A DNA stretch of 64,000 bases from Hydrogenophaga sp. GTDB lineage: Bacteria > Pseudomonadota > Gammaproteobacteria > Burkholderiales > Burkholderiaceae_C. Positions 31,460-40,538 of the stretch are shown one piece after another. Positions within the stretch are counted from its first letter, which is position 1; each line of letters starts with the position of its first letter. Under the pieces are notes generated by a model. The model had not been told where the DNA came from, did no database searches, and saw only the letters and a program-made list of their open reading frames with translations. The translations under genes and the position numbers were made by a program. Location: NCBI RefSeq assembly GCF_018780385.1, contig NZ_JADMJO010000003.1:496001-560000 (forward strand), given 5' to 3'.

Positions 31460-32755
31460 TCACCCCATCAGCATCTGCATGCTGCGTTCGTATTCGGCCG
31501 AGAGCTGCTCGAAGGCTTCAAGCAGGCTTTCGCTGGCCGCCGCCAGGCCTTCGAGCCGCAGCAGCCGGTCGCGACCCGCGGGGCGCTGGATGTGGGCGGC
31601 ACCGGCGAGCACCTGCTCCCATTCCAGGGCCGCGGCGTCGAGCGTGCGGCGGATCTCGGGTGTGGACAGGGGCAGGCCGTTGAGCAAGGCCAGACCCGAC
31701 TCGAATTCCCGCTGCGCCCCGACCAGGGCAGCGTCACTGCCCGGCGCGCGCGCATCGGCCTCCACCAGCTCCATCAGCGCGCACTTGGCAAAACGCTGGG
31801 ACAGCATGCGCTGGCGCCCGGCGATGTTGAGCAGCTTCAGCGGCGGGGCCGAGCCCGCGCTCTCCAGGCTCGCCGTCAGGCGCTCGGCTTCCTGCAGCAG
31901 GCGCTCGGCGAGTTCGTCCACCGGCAGCACCTGCGCTGCGGCGGGCTTGCCCTTGAGGGCTGGCTTGAGGCGTTGCCAGGTGGCTTCCACCTGGGCCAGC
32001 AGGTCGCCGAAGGTGGGGGCCGAGAGTGTCTTGCCCAAGAGCGCGATGTTGGCGTCGATGCGCTGGATCGAATCGTCCAGCAGCGCCTGCTGCTGGCGCG
32101 TCTGCACCTCGGCCAGACGCAACAGGTACAGCTTGACCAGGCGCTGCGAGAGCATGCGCAACTGCCCGGCCCGGTTCACCCCTTCGGCGAAATGGGCCGA
32201 CTGGATGATGTGCTGCGACACCTGGCCCAAGCGCTGGTTGCTGTGCATGGAGGCGGTGCGCAGGATCTGGAAGGCGTCGTCGTCGGACACCTGCCGCGCG
32301 CGCATCAGGATGCCCTTGGCGCGCTCCACCATCTTGCGGTCCTCGAAACGCTGGGACACATCGCGCAGTTGCTCCTGCAGCGCCTGCTCGCGCCGAAAGC
32401 GCGCCTGCGCGAGGTGGATGAGCGGGCGCAGGCGCTGCGCTCCGTAACCGTTGACCACATAAGCGTGGATGCCGGCGGCCATGGCCTGTTCGATGTGGCC
32501 GGCATCGCTGTCGGTGGTGAACACGATCACCGGGCAGGGTGCGGTGTCGGCCAGCGCCTGCGTGGCCTTGAACAGTGCATCCGCGGGCGCCGACACCTCA
32601 CCGATCACCAGATCTGGTGCATGGCGCACGACGCCCTGCACCAGTTTGCTGCAGCCCTCTTCCTGCGCCAGGACATCGATGCCCATGGCCTCCAGGTCGA
32701 CTGCGAGGGGCAGCGTGGTGTGGGGACCGCTCCGAAAAACCAGCACAGATGTCAT
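31460..32755 (-). CDS. ANTAR-domain antiterminator (NasT-like, degenerate receiver) fused to two PilJ/P-box-like domains
   Basis: Receiver-like N-terminus; ANTAR segment DRKMVERAKGILMRARQVSDDDAFQILRTASMHSNQRLGQVSQHII; C-terminal RAGQLRMLSQRLVK and IAGRQRMLSQRFAK repeats. Confidence 0.82.
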   Translation of the reverse strand: MTSVLVFRSGPHTTLPLAVDLEAMGIDVLAQEEGCSKLVQGVVRHAPDLVIGEVSAPADALFKATQALADTAPCPVIVFTTDSDAGHIEQAMAAGIHAYVVNGYGAQRLRPLIHLAQARFRREQALQEQLRDVSQRFEDRKMVERAKGILMRARQVSDDDAFQILRTASMHSNQRLGQVSQHIIQSAHFAEGVNRAGQLRMLSQRLVKLYLLRLAEVQTRQQQALLDDSIQRIDANIALLGKTLSAPTFGDLLAQVEATWQRLKPALKGKPAAAQVLPVDELAERLLQEAERLTASLESAGSAPPLKLLNIAGRQRMLSQRFAKCALMELVEADARAPGSDAALVGAQREFESGLALLNGLPLSTPEIRRTLDAAALEWEQVLAGAAHIQRPAGRDRLLRLEGLAAASESLLEAFEQLSAEYERSMQMLMG

Positions 32756-32865
32756 ATGAATCAAGAGCTTGAGAGTGAAAACCGGGTCCGGCTCCAGCGG
32801 CGGTTGCATGCCGCGTGCCGGGTCGCGGAGCGCCGCGCGCGCGCCGCCACACGGGTTTCGATGAT

Positions 32866-32882
32866 ATGGCACACGTTTTGCA
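32866..32882 (+). promoter_or_regulatory. Sigma54-type promoter of the nirB operon
   Basis: ATGGCACACGTTTTGCA, near-consensus -24/-12 (TGGCAC-N5-TTGCA, GG-N10-GC). Confidence 0.75.
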
Positions 32883-32935
32883 TGGTTCACCTCAGACGTG
32901 ACGAAGCGTCTGACCCCGACCGCAGTGTCGCGGGA

Positions 32936-32957
32936 CTGCTCACAACGACGTGCGCAG
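32936..32957 (+). ncRNA. Candidate ANTAR-type hexaloop hairpin in the nirB leader
   Basis: CTGCtCAC[AACGAC]GTGcGCAG: 7 bp plus one mismatch, hexaloop identical to the MFS transporter leader. Confidence 0.5.
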
Positions 32958-32958
32958 C

Positions 32959-33036
32959 GAGACAACGGGGCCCGCCATGTGGCGCGCCTCAGCCCGGCTT
33001 CTCGGCCGGAACAACCGAATATCCCTGTCTTTTTTC
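32959..33036 (+). terminator. Candidate branched terminator/attenuator in the nirB leader
   Basis: GAGACAacgGGG ... CCCTGTCTTTTTT closing stem followed by a T-tract; inner hairpins GGCcCGCC-ATGT-GGCGcGCC and CCGGC/GCCGG. Confidence 0.4.
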
Positions 33037-33128
33037 TGGTGACCCGGCTCACGGCGCGCGTGCGCGCACCGGTCACTGGCACGGGGTATGCACCTGACCC
33101 CTAGCGAATCACAACTGGAGTAGCCGCG

Positions 33129-35594
33129 ATGAAGAAATCAAAACTGGTGATGGTGGGCAACGGCATGGCCGGTGTGCGCACGATTGAGGAGCTGCTCAAG
33201 ATCGCGCCCGACTTTTACGACATCACGGTGTTCGGCGCAGAGCCCCACCCCAACTACAACCGCATCCTGCTCTCGCCGGTGCTCGCGGGTGAGCAGACGC
33301 TGGACGAGATCGTGCTCAACGACTGGGCCTGGTACACCGAGAACGGCGTCACGCTGCACGCAGGCAAGACCGTGACCGAGGTGGACCGCATCAAGCGCAT
33401 CGTGCGCGCCACGGATGCGGACGGCAGCGTGATCGAGGCACCGTACGACCGCCTCATCATGGCCACCGGCTCCAACCCCTTCATGCTGCCGCTGCCCGGC
33501 AAGGATCTGCAAGGCGTGCTGGCCTACCGCGACATCGCCGACACGCAGGCCATGATCGACGCAGCCACCAAATACAAACACGCGGTCGTCATCGGCGGCG
33601 GCCTGCTCGGCCTGGAAGCGGCCAACGGGCTGATGAAGCGCGGCATGACGGTGAGCGTGGTGCACGTGGCGCCCTGGCTCATGGAGCGCCAGCTCGACGA
33701 CGTGGCGGGCAAGCTGCTGCAGCAGTCGCTGGAGACGCGCGGCATGAAATTCCTGATCGGCGCGCAGACGCAGGAGCTGGTGGGCAACGAAGAAGGCCGC
33801 GTGAAGGCGATCCGCTTCAAGGACGGCACCGAGCTGCCCGCCGACCTGGTGGTGATGGCCGTGGGCATCCGCCCCAACACCGCGCTGGCCGAGAGCATGC
33901 GCCTGCACGTGAACAAGGGCATCGTGGTCAGCGACACGCTGCAGACCGTGACCGACCCGCGCATCTACGCGGTGGGCGAATGCGCGGCGCACCGCGGCAT
34001 CGCCTACGGCCTGGTGGCGCCGCTGTTCGAGCAGGGCAAAGTGCTGGCCACGCACCTGGCCGAGTTCGGCATTGGCCGCTACACCGGCTCGCTCACCTCG
34101 ACCAAGCTCAAGGTCACCGGCATCGACCTGTTCTCCGCCGGCAACTTCACCGGCGGCGCCGACACCGAAGAGATCGTGATGAGCGATCCTTCGGGCGGCG
34201 TTTACAAGAAACTGGTGATCCAGGGCGACAAGCTGGTGGGCGCCTGCCTGTACGGCGACACGGTGGACGGCTCCTGGTACTTCAAGCTACTGCGCGACGG
34301 CCGCAGCGTGGCCGACATCCGCGACAAGCTGATGTTCGGCGAATCCAACATCGGCGACGTGGGCCACCAGGGCCAGAGCAAGGCCTCGGCCATGGGCGAT
34401 TCCGACGAGGTGTGCGGCTGCAATGGCGTGACCAAAGGTGCGATCTGCAAGGCCATCAAGGACAAGGGCCTGTTCACGCTCGAAGAAGTGCGCAAGCAGA
34501 CCAAGGCCAGCGCCTCCTGCGGCTCGTGCACCGGTCTGGTCGAGCAGATCCTGATGTTCACCGCGGGTGGCGACTACTCGGCCACGCCGAAGATGAAAGC
34601 CATGTGCGGCTGCACCGAACACGGCCACGCAGCGGTGCGCGAAGCCATCCGCACGCCGCTGCCCGACGGGGGCAAGCTGCTGACCACGGCCCAGGTGTTT
34701 GCCCACCTGAACTGGAAGACGCCCAACGGCTGCGCGAGCTGCCGCCCCGCCATCAACTACTACCTGATCAGCACCTGGCCCAAGGAGGCCAAGGACGATC
34801 CGCAATCGCGCTACATCAACGAGCGCTCGCACGCCAACATCCAGAAAGACGGCACGTATTCGGTGATCCCGCGCATGTGGGGCGGTGAGACCACGGCCGA
34901 CGAGCTGCGCCGCATCGCCGACGCGGTGGACAAGTACAAGATCCCCACCGTGAAGGTCACGGGCGGCCAGCGCATCGACCTGTTGGGCGTGAAGAAGGAA
35001 GACCTGGTCAATGTCTGGAAAGACATCGGCATGCCGTCGGGTCACGCGTACGCCAAGGCCCTGCGAACGGTGAAAACCTGCGTGGGCTCCGAGTGGTGCC
35101 GCATGGGCACCCAGGACAGCACCCAGATGGGCAAGGACCTGGAGCGCGCCATGTGGCGCATGTACGCGCCGCACAAGGTGAAGTTCGCCGTCTCGGGCTG
35201 CCCGCGCAACTGCGCCGAGGCCGGCATCAAGGACGTGGGCGTCATCGGTGTCGACTCCGGCTGGGAGATGTACATCGCCGGCAACGGCGGCATCAAGACC
35301 GAGGTGGCGCACTTCTTCGTCAAGGTGAAGACGGCGGCCGAGGTGCTGGAGTACACCGGCGCATTCTGCGAGCTCTACCGCCAGGAGGGCTGGTACCTGG
35401 AGCGCACGGTGCACTACGTGAACCGCGTCGGCCTGGACTACGTGAAGAAGCGCATTCTGGAAGACCACGAAGGCCGCAAGGCCCTCTGGGAGCAGCTGCA
35501 GTTTGCGCTGGACGGCGAGCCAGACCCGTGGTTCGACTTCAAGGAAGCCGCGGTGGACACACGCCAGTTCGAACCCGTGAGCACCCTCTCGTGA
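33129..35594 (+). CDS. nirB: Assimilatory nitrite reductase [NAD(P)H] large subunit
   Basis: 821 aa, FAD/NAD domains, BFD-like [2Fe-2S] (CGCNGVTKGAI...CGSCTGLV), siroheme/4Fe-4S motif (GSEWCRMGTQDS...SGCPRNCAEAG). Confidence 0.97.
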   Translation: MKKSKLVMVGNGMAGVRTIEELLKIAPDFYDITVFGAEPHPNYNRILLSPVLAGEQTLDEIVLNDWAWYTENGVTLHAGKTVTEVDRIKRIVRATDADGSVIEAPYDRLIMATGSNPFMLPLPGKDLQGVLAYRDIADTQAMIDAATKYKHAVVIGGGLLGLEAANGLMKRGMTVSVVHVAPWLMERQLDDVAGKLLQQSLETRGMKFLIGAQTQELVGNEEGRVKAIRFKDGTELPADLVVMAVGIRPNTALAESMRLHVNKGIVVSDTLQTVTDPRIYAVGECAAHRGIAYGLVAPLFEQGKVLATHLAEFGIGRYTGSLTSTKLKVTGIDLFSAGNFTGGADTEEIVMSDPSGGVYKKLVIQGDKLVGACLYGDTVDGSWYFKLLRDGRSVADIRDKLMFGESNIGDVGHQGQSKASAMGDSDEVCGCNGVTKGAICKAIKDKGLFTLEEVRKQTKASASCGSCTGLVEQILMFTAGGDYSATPKMKAMCGCTEHGHAAVREAIRTPLPDGGKLLTTAQVFAHLNWKTPNGCASCRPAINYYLISTWPKEAKDDPQSRYINERSHANIQKDGTYSVIPRMWGGETTADELRRIADAVDKYKIPTVKVTGGQRIDLLGVKKEDLVNVWKDIGMPSGHAYAKALRTVKTCVGSEWCRMGTQDSTQMGKDLERAMWRMYAPHKVKFAVSGCPRNCAEAGIKDVGVIGVDSGWEMYIAGNGGIKTEVAHFFVKVKTAAEVLEYTGAFCELYRQEGWYLERTVHYVNRVGLDYVKKRILEDHEGRKALWEQLQFALDGEPDPWFDFKEAAVDTRQFEPVSTLS

Positions 35595-36379
35595 ACATCA
35601 GTCGCAGAACCATCATCGCCGCCGCCGCGGGGCTCCCGCTGTTGAACGCGCGGGCCCAGGTGCTGGACCTCAACGACGCCATCAACAAGGCCGGCCGCCA
35701 ACGCATGCTGTCGCAACGCATGGGCAAGGGCTGGCTGGCGCTGGTGCACAAGACCGAAAGCGGCAGCGCTCAGGCGGTGCTCGACAAGTCGATGGCCTTG
35801 TTCGACCGCCAGCTCGTCGAGCTCAAGGCCTTCGCGCCCTCGACCGACATCCGCGACACCTACGTCAAGCTCGAAGCGGCCTGGAGCGACTACAAGACCG
35901 CGCTCGTGGGCGCCACGCCGGGCAAGCCGGGCGCGGCCGCCGTGCTGCAGGCCGATGCGCGGGTGCTGGCGCTGGCCCACCAGGGCACGCTGCAGTACGA
36001 AGCGGCCTCGGGTCGCCCGGTGGGCAAGCTGGTCAACGTGGCCGGGCGCCAGCGCATGCTCTCGCAGCGCATGGCCAAGTTCTACTTCGCCGCCACGCTG
36101 CCCATCGACGTGCCCACCGCCACGGCTGAAATCGGCAAGGCGCGCACCGAATTCCTGAGCGCCATGGAGCTGCTGCGCAACGCCCCCGAGGCCACCGAAC
36201 GCATCCGCTCGGAACTGCAACTGGCCGATGGCCAGTGGTTCTTTTTCGACCAGGCGCTGCAGCGCATGCAAACCGCTGGCGCCGCCGCCAAAACGCTGTC
36301 CGACGTGTTCGTGACGAGTGAAAACCTGCTCAGCGTCATGGACCGGGTCACCGGTCTGTACGCCGCCATCAAAACCTGA
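35591..36379 (+). CDS. Exported protein with two PilJ/P-box-like domains
   Basis: GTG start overlapping the nirB stop (GTGA); RR signal sequence MNISRRTIIAAAAGLPLLNARA; motifs INKAGRQRMLSQRMGK and VNVAGRQRMLSQRMAK. Confidence 0.8.
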   Translation: MNISRRTIIAAAAGLPLLNARAQVLDLNDAINKAGRQRMLSQRMGKGWLALVHKTESGSAQAVLDKSMALFDRQLVELKAFAPSTDIRDTYVKLEAAWSDYKTALVGATPGKPGAAAVLQADARVLALAHQGTLQYEAASGRPVGKLVNVAGRQRMLSQRMAKFYFAATLPIDVPTATAEIGKARTEFLSAMELLRNAPEATERIRSELQLADGQWFFFDQALQRMQTAGAAAKTLSDVFVTSENLLSVMDRVTGLYAAIKT

Positions 36380-36393
36380 GGACTGGAAGCATC

Positions 36394-36777
36394 ATGAGTC
36401 AATGGAAGCCCATCTGCCGCGTCGACGACATCCCCGTGCTGGGTTCGCGCCGTGTGGCGCGCGAGCAAGGCCTGGACGTGGCCGTGTTCCGCAACGACCA
36501 GAACGAGGTGTTCGCCCTGCTCGACCGCTGCCCGCACAAGGGCGGCCCGCTCTCGCAAGGCATCGTGTTCGGCACCAGCGTGGCCTGCCCACTGCACAAC
36601 TGGACCATCGGCCTGTGCACCGGCCAGGCCGCCGCGCCCGACGAAGGCTGCACGCCGAAATTCGCGGTGAAGGTGGAAGATGGCCAGGTGTTCCTGGATG
36701 CGAACGAACTGGCCACCCAGGCCACCGATCTGACCCGCCCGATCGCCGGCCCGGCACGCCGAACCGTCACCGCATGA
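36394..36777 (+). CDS. nirD: Nitrite reductase small subunit (Rieske-type)
   Basis: 127 aa, CPHKGGPLSQGIVFGTSVACPLHNW Rieske-like motif. Confidence 0.95.
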   Translation: MSQWKPICRVDDIPVLGSRRVAREQGLDVAVFRNDQNEVFALLDRCPHKGGPLSQGIVFGTSVACPLHNWTIGLCTGQAAAPDEGCTPKFAVKVEDGQVFLDANELATQATDLTRPIAGPARRTVTA

Positions 36778-39551
36778 ACCCGACCACCACCCGCTCAACC
36801 TGCCCCTACTGCGGCGTGGGCTGCGGGGTGCTGATCGACAGTGTGGGCAGCCAGATCACCGACGTGCGCGGCGATCCCGATCACCCGGCCAACTTCGGCA
36901 AGCTCTGCACCAAGGGCCAGACGCTGCACCTCACCGCGTCGCCCGCGATCGCGCTGCAGACACGGCTGCTGCAACCCATGCAGCGCCTGCAACGCGGCGC
37001 ACCCGCGCAGCCCCTGGCCTGGGACGCCGCGCTCGACCTCGCCACCGAGCGCTTTGCGTCGGTCATCGAAAGCCATGGCCCCGATGCGGTGGGCTTCTAC
37101 ATCAGCGGCCAGTTGCTCACCGAGGACTACTACGTCTTCAACAAACTGGCCAAGGGCCTGATCGGCACCAACAACGTCGACACCAACTCACGCCTGTGCA
37201 TGAGCAGTGCGGTGGCCGGCTACAAGCTCACGCTGGGCGCCGACGCGCCGCCTGCCTGCTACGACGACGTGAACCACGCCAGTTGCCTGTTCATCGTCGG
37301 CAGCAACGCGGCCTTTGCGCACCCGGTGCTGTTCCGCCGCATCGAAGAAGCGAAGAAGGCCAACCCGGCCATGAAGGTGATCGTGGCCGACCCGCGCCGC
37401 ACCGACACCGCCGGCTTCGCCGACCTCTACCTGCCGCTGCAACCCGGCAGCGACGTGATGCTGTTCCACGGCCTGCTGCACATCATGCTGTGGGAAGGCT
37501 GGCTGGATGCGGCCTACATCGCCGCGCACACCACCGGGTTCGATGCACTCAAGGCGCTGGTGCGCGAGTACACGCCCGAGCACGTGGCGCAGGCCTGCGG
37601 CGTGCCGAAGGAAGACCTGTTCACAGCCGCGCAATGGTTTGCGCAGTCGCCTGCCACGCTCAGTCTCTACTGCCAGGGCCTGAACCAGAGCAGCAGCGGC
37701 ACCGCGAAGAACGCCACCTTGATCAACCTGCACCTGGCCACCGGCCAGATCGGCAAGCCCGGCGCCGGCCCCTTCAGCCTGACCGGCCAGCCCAACGCCA
37801 TGGGCGGGCGCGAAGTGGGTGGCCTGGCCAACCTGCTCAGCGCCCACCGCGACCTGGCCAACCCGCAGCACCGCGCCGAAGTGGCCGCGCTCTGGGGCGT
37901 GCCCTCGGTGCCCGAGAAGCCGGGCAAGAGCGCGGTGGAGATGTTCCAGGCCGCGGCCGACGGCGAGATCAAGGCGCTGTGGATCGCCTGCACCAACCCG
38001 GCCCAGTCCATGCCCGACCAAGCCACCGTGCGCCGCGCGCTGCAGCGCGCCGAGTTCGTGGTGGTGCAGGAGGCCTATGCCACGGCCGCCACCTGCGACT
38101 TCGCCGACCTGCTGCTGCCCGCCACCACCTGGGGCGAGAAGGACGGCACCGTGACCAACAGCGAGCGCCGCATCAGCCGCGTGCGCCCGGCCGTGACCGC
38201 GCCAGGTGAGTCCCGCCACGACTGGCGCATCGTGGTCGACTTCGCGCAGCGGCTCGAAGCCCGCTTGCGGCCCAACGAGGCCACGCTGTTTCCCTACCCG
38301 TCACCCGAGCCCATCTGGAACGAACACCGCGAATCCACCCGCGGGCGCGACCTCGACATCACTGGCCTGAGCTACGCCATGCTGGAACAACAAGGCCCGC
38401 AACAATGGCCGATGCGCACCGGTGAGACCGTGGGCCGGGAACGCCTGTACGAAGACGGCATCTTCCCCACGCCCGACGGACGCGCCCGTTTTGCCGCCCT
38501 GCCCTTCGTGCCGCTGGCCGAGCCGCGCGAATCGCGCTACCCCTTCTCGCTCACCACCGGCCGCCTGCGCGACCAGTGGCACGGCATGACGCGCACCGGC
38601 ACGCTGGGCCGCCTGTTCGGCCACGTGGCCGAGCCGGCGGTACAACTCAACCCGCAAGACATGGTCCGCCGCGGCTTGAAAGAAGGCGATCTGGTGCACG
38701 TGACCAGCAAGCGCGGATCCATCCTGGTGCCGTTGCACGGCTCGGCCGACATCGGCCTGTCGCAGGCTTTCATCGCCATGCACTGGGGCGCCGAATACCT
38801 CAGTGGTCTCAGCAGCACCGGCACGGCGCTGGCGGGCGTGAACGCGCTCACCACCTCGGCCTACTGCCCCTCGTCCAAGCAGCCTGAGCTCAAGCACGCG
38901 GCGGTGAAAGTGCTCAAGGCCGAGCTGCCCTGGACACTGCTGGCCATGGCCTGGCTGCCCGAGGCCGGCGCTTTAAGCGCCCTGCAAGGCCTGCGCGAAC
39001 TCATGGCGCAGTTTCCGTTTGCCTCGTGCGTGCCGTTCGGCAGAGACCGCACCGGTGTGCTGTTCCGCGCGGCTGCGCACGATGCGCCCGACACAGCCCT
39101 CATGGAGCGCATCGAGGATCTGCTGGGCCTGAACACACCGGATGCCCTGCGCTACGCCGACAAGCGCCTGGGCCAACGCCGCGCCGCACGGCTGGTGCGG
39201 GTGGGTGAGGTCACGCAGCTCGACGGTTTCATGCTCGCTGGCGACACGCGCGCCGAGGCCTGGCTCAAGCCGCTGCTGCAGGACGAACTGCCCGCCGACG
39301 CCTACGGTCGCCGCCTGCTGATGCCGGGTGCCAAGCCGCCGGTGGCCATCGAGGCCAAAGGCCGGCAGATCTGCACTTGTTTCAACGTGACCGACCTGGC
39401 CATCACCGAGCGGCTCACCACCTGCGAGGGCAGCGAGGACGAGCGCCTGGCCACCCTGCAGGCCAGCCTGCGTTGCGGGACCAACTGCGGCTCCTGCGTG
39501 CCCGAACTCAAACGCCTCGTGCGCGCCACCCCGGCGTTGCTGGCCGCCTGA
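36774..39551 (+). CDS. nasA: Assimilatory nitrate reductase catalytic subunit with C-terminal BFD-like [2Fe-2S] domain
   Basis: CPYCGVGCGVLI [4Fe-4S], MoCo oxidoreductase motifs, C-terminal CTCFNVTDLAITE...CGTNCGSCVPELKRL. Confidence 0.94.
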   Translation: MNPTTTRSTCPYCGVGCGVLIDSVGSQITDVRGDPDHPANFGKLCTKGQTLHLTASPAIALQTRLLQPMQRLQRGAPAQPLAWDAALDLATERFASVIESHGPDAVGFYISGQLLTEDYYVFNKLAKGLIGTNNVDTNSRLCMSSAVAGYKLTLGADAPPACYDDVNHASCLFIVGSNAAFAHPVLFRRIEEAKKANPAMKVIVADPRRTDTAGFADLYLPLQPGSDVMLFHGLLHIMLWEGWLDAAYIAAHTTGFDALKALVREYTPEHVAQACGVPKEDLFTAAQWFAQSPATLSLYCQGLNQSSSGTAKNATLINLHLATGQIGKPGAGPFSLTGQPNAMGGREVGGLANLLSAHRDLANPQHRAEVAALWGVPSVPEKPGKSAVEMFQAAADGEIKALWIACTNPAQSMPDQATVRRALQRAEFVVVQEAYATAATCDFADLLLPATTWGEKDGTVTNSERRISRVRPAVTAPGESRHDWRIVVDFAQRLEARLRPNEATLFPYPSPEPIWNEHRESTRGRDLDITGLSYAMLEQQGPQQWPMRTGETVGRERLYEDGIFPTPDGRARFAALPFVPLAEPRESRYPFSLTTGRLRDQWHGMTRTGTLGRLFGHVAEPAVQLNPQDMVRRGLKEGDLVHVTSKRGSILVPLHGSADIGLSQAFIAMHWGAEYLSGLSSTGTALAGVNALTTSAYCPSSKQPELKHAAVKVLKAELPWTLLAMAWLPEAGALSALQGLRELMAQFPFASCVPFGRDRTGVLFRAAAHDAPDTALMERIEDLLGLNTPDALRYADKRLGQRRAARLVRVGEVTQLDGFMLAGDTRAEAWLKPLLQDELPADAYGRRLLMPGAKPPVAIEAKGRQICTCFNVTDLAITERLTTCEGSEDERLATLQASLRCGTNCGSCVPELKRLVRATPALLAA

Positions 39552-39608
39552 ACCCTCGCTTTGGCCATATAACGCCGAGTCATCAAACTTGCCGGACAAT
39601 CGCGCGCC

Positions 39609-40538
39609 ATGGGGATCAGCCAATACATCAAGGAAATCGGCCGCGGCAAGGACGGTGCGCGTTCGCTCACGCGCGTCCAGGCCACGGACCTGCTCGGCCA
39701 GGTGCTCGACGGCACGGTGACCGATCTGGAGGTCGGTGGTTTCTGCCTGGCCATGCGCATCAAGGGCGAAACCGCGGACGAGATGGCCGGCTTCCTGGAT
39801 GCGACGCACGCCCGTCTGCACAAGCTGCCCGACAACGACCACACCACCGTGGTGCTGCCCAGCTACAACGGTGCACGCAAGCTGCCGGTGCTCACGCCGC
39901 TGCTGGCCTTGCTGCTGGCGCGCCGCGGCGCGGCGGTGCTGGTGCACGGCACGGCCACCGAAGACAAGCGTGTGTTCGCGGCCAGCGTGTTCGCCGAACT
40001 GGGCGTGTTGCCTGCCACCCGCATGACTGCACTCGCGACTGGCGAAGTGGCCTTCGTGCCCACCGAGGTGCTGTCCCCCGGCCTCAAGCGCCTGCTCGAC
40101 GTGCGCCGCGCGGTCGGCCTGCGCAACCCGGCGCACAGCCTGGTCAAGCTCATGAATCCGTGCGAAGGCAAAGCCTTCATCGTGGGCAGCTACACCCACC
40201 CCGAATACGCCAGCTCCATGGCCGCCACCTGGGCCCTCACCGGCGCGCACGCCCTGCTGCTGCGCGGCACCGAAGGTGAACCGGTGGCCGATGCACGTCG
40301 CACACCGCGCATGGAAATCTTTCAAGATGGCGAACGCACCGAGGTGCAGCCGCAACAAGACGGACCGCTGGCGAAGCTGCCTTCGCTGCCTCCAGTGGAC
40401 GCATCGAACACAGCGCATTACATCCGCGCCGTGCTCAACGGTTCGTTACCAATTCCCACACCGATCGCATTGCAGGTGGAACACATCTTGCGAGCGGTTC
40501 AACACCATGATTCCCCAGCCCATGCACACGCCATCTGA
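39609..40538 (+). CDS. ybiB: YbiB-like DNA-binding protein, anthranilate phosphoribosyltransferase-related fold
   Basis: 309 aa, trpD-like N-terminus (GISQYIKEIGRGKDGARSLTRVQATDLLGQVLDGTVTDLEVGGFCLAMRIKGE). Confidence 0.82.
   Translation: MGISQYIKEIGRGKDGARSLTRVQATDLLGQVLDGTVTDLEVGGFCLAMRIKGETADEMAGFLDATHARLHKLPDNDHTTVVLPSYNGARKLPVLTPLLALLLARRGAAVLVHGTATEDKRVFAASVFAELGVLPATRMTALATGEVAFVPTEVLSPGLKRLLDVRRAVGLRNPAHSLVKLMNPCEGKAFIVGSYTHPEYASSMAATWALTGAHALLLRGTEGEPVADARRTPRMEIFQDGERTEVQPQQDGPLAKLPSLPPVDASNTAHYIRAVLNGSLPIPTPIALQVEHILRAVQHHDSPAHAHAI

Noticed and set aside
32641-32670. CTGGTGCATGGCGCAC...TGCACCAG palindrome within the ANTAR-PilJ gene
   Set aside because: Half-sites are in the opposite arrangement to NtrC sites and lie in coding sequence; probably codon coincidence
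30404-33097. 897-aa plus-strand ORF antisense to the PP2C-kinase and ANTAR-PilJ genes
   Set aside because: Opposite two genes with clear catalytic and domain motifs; antisense codon-bias artefact
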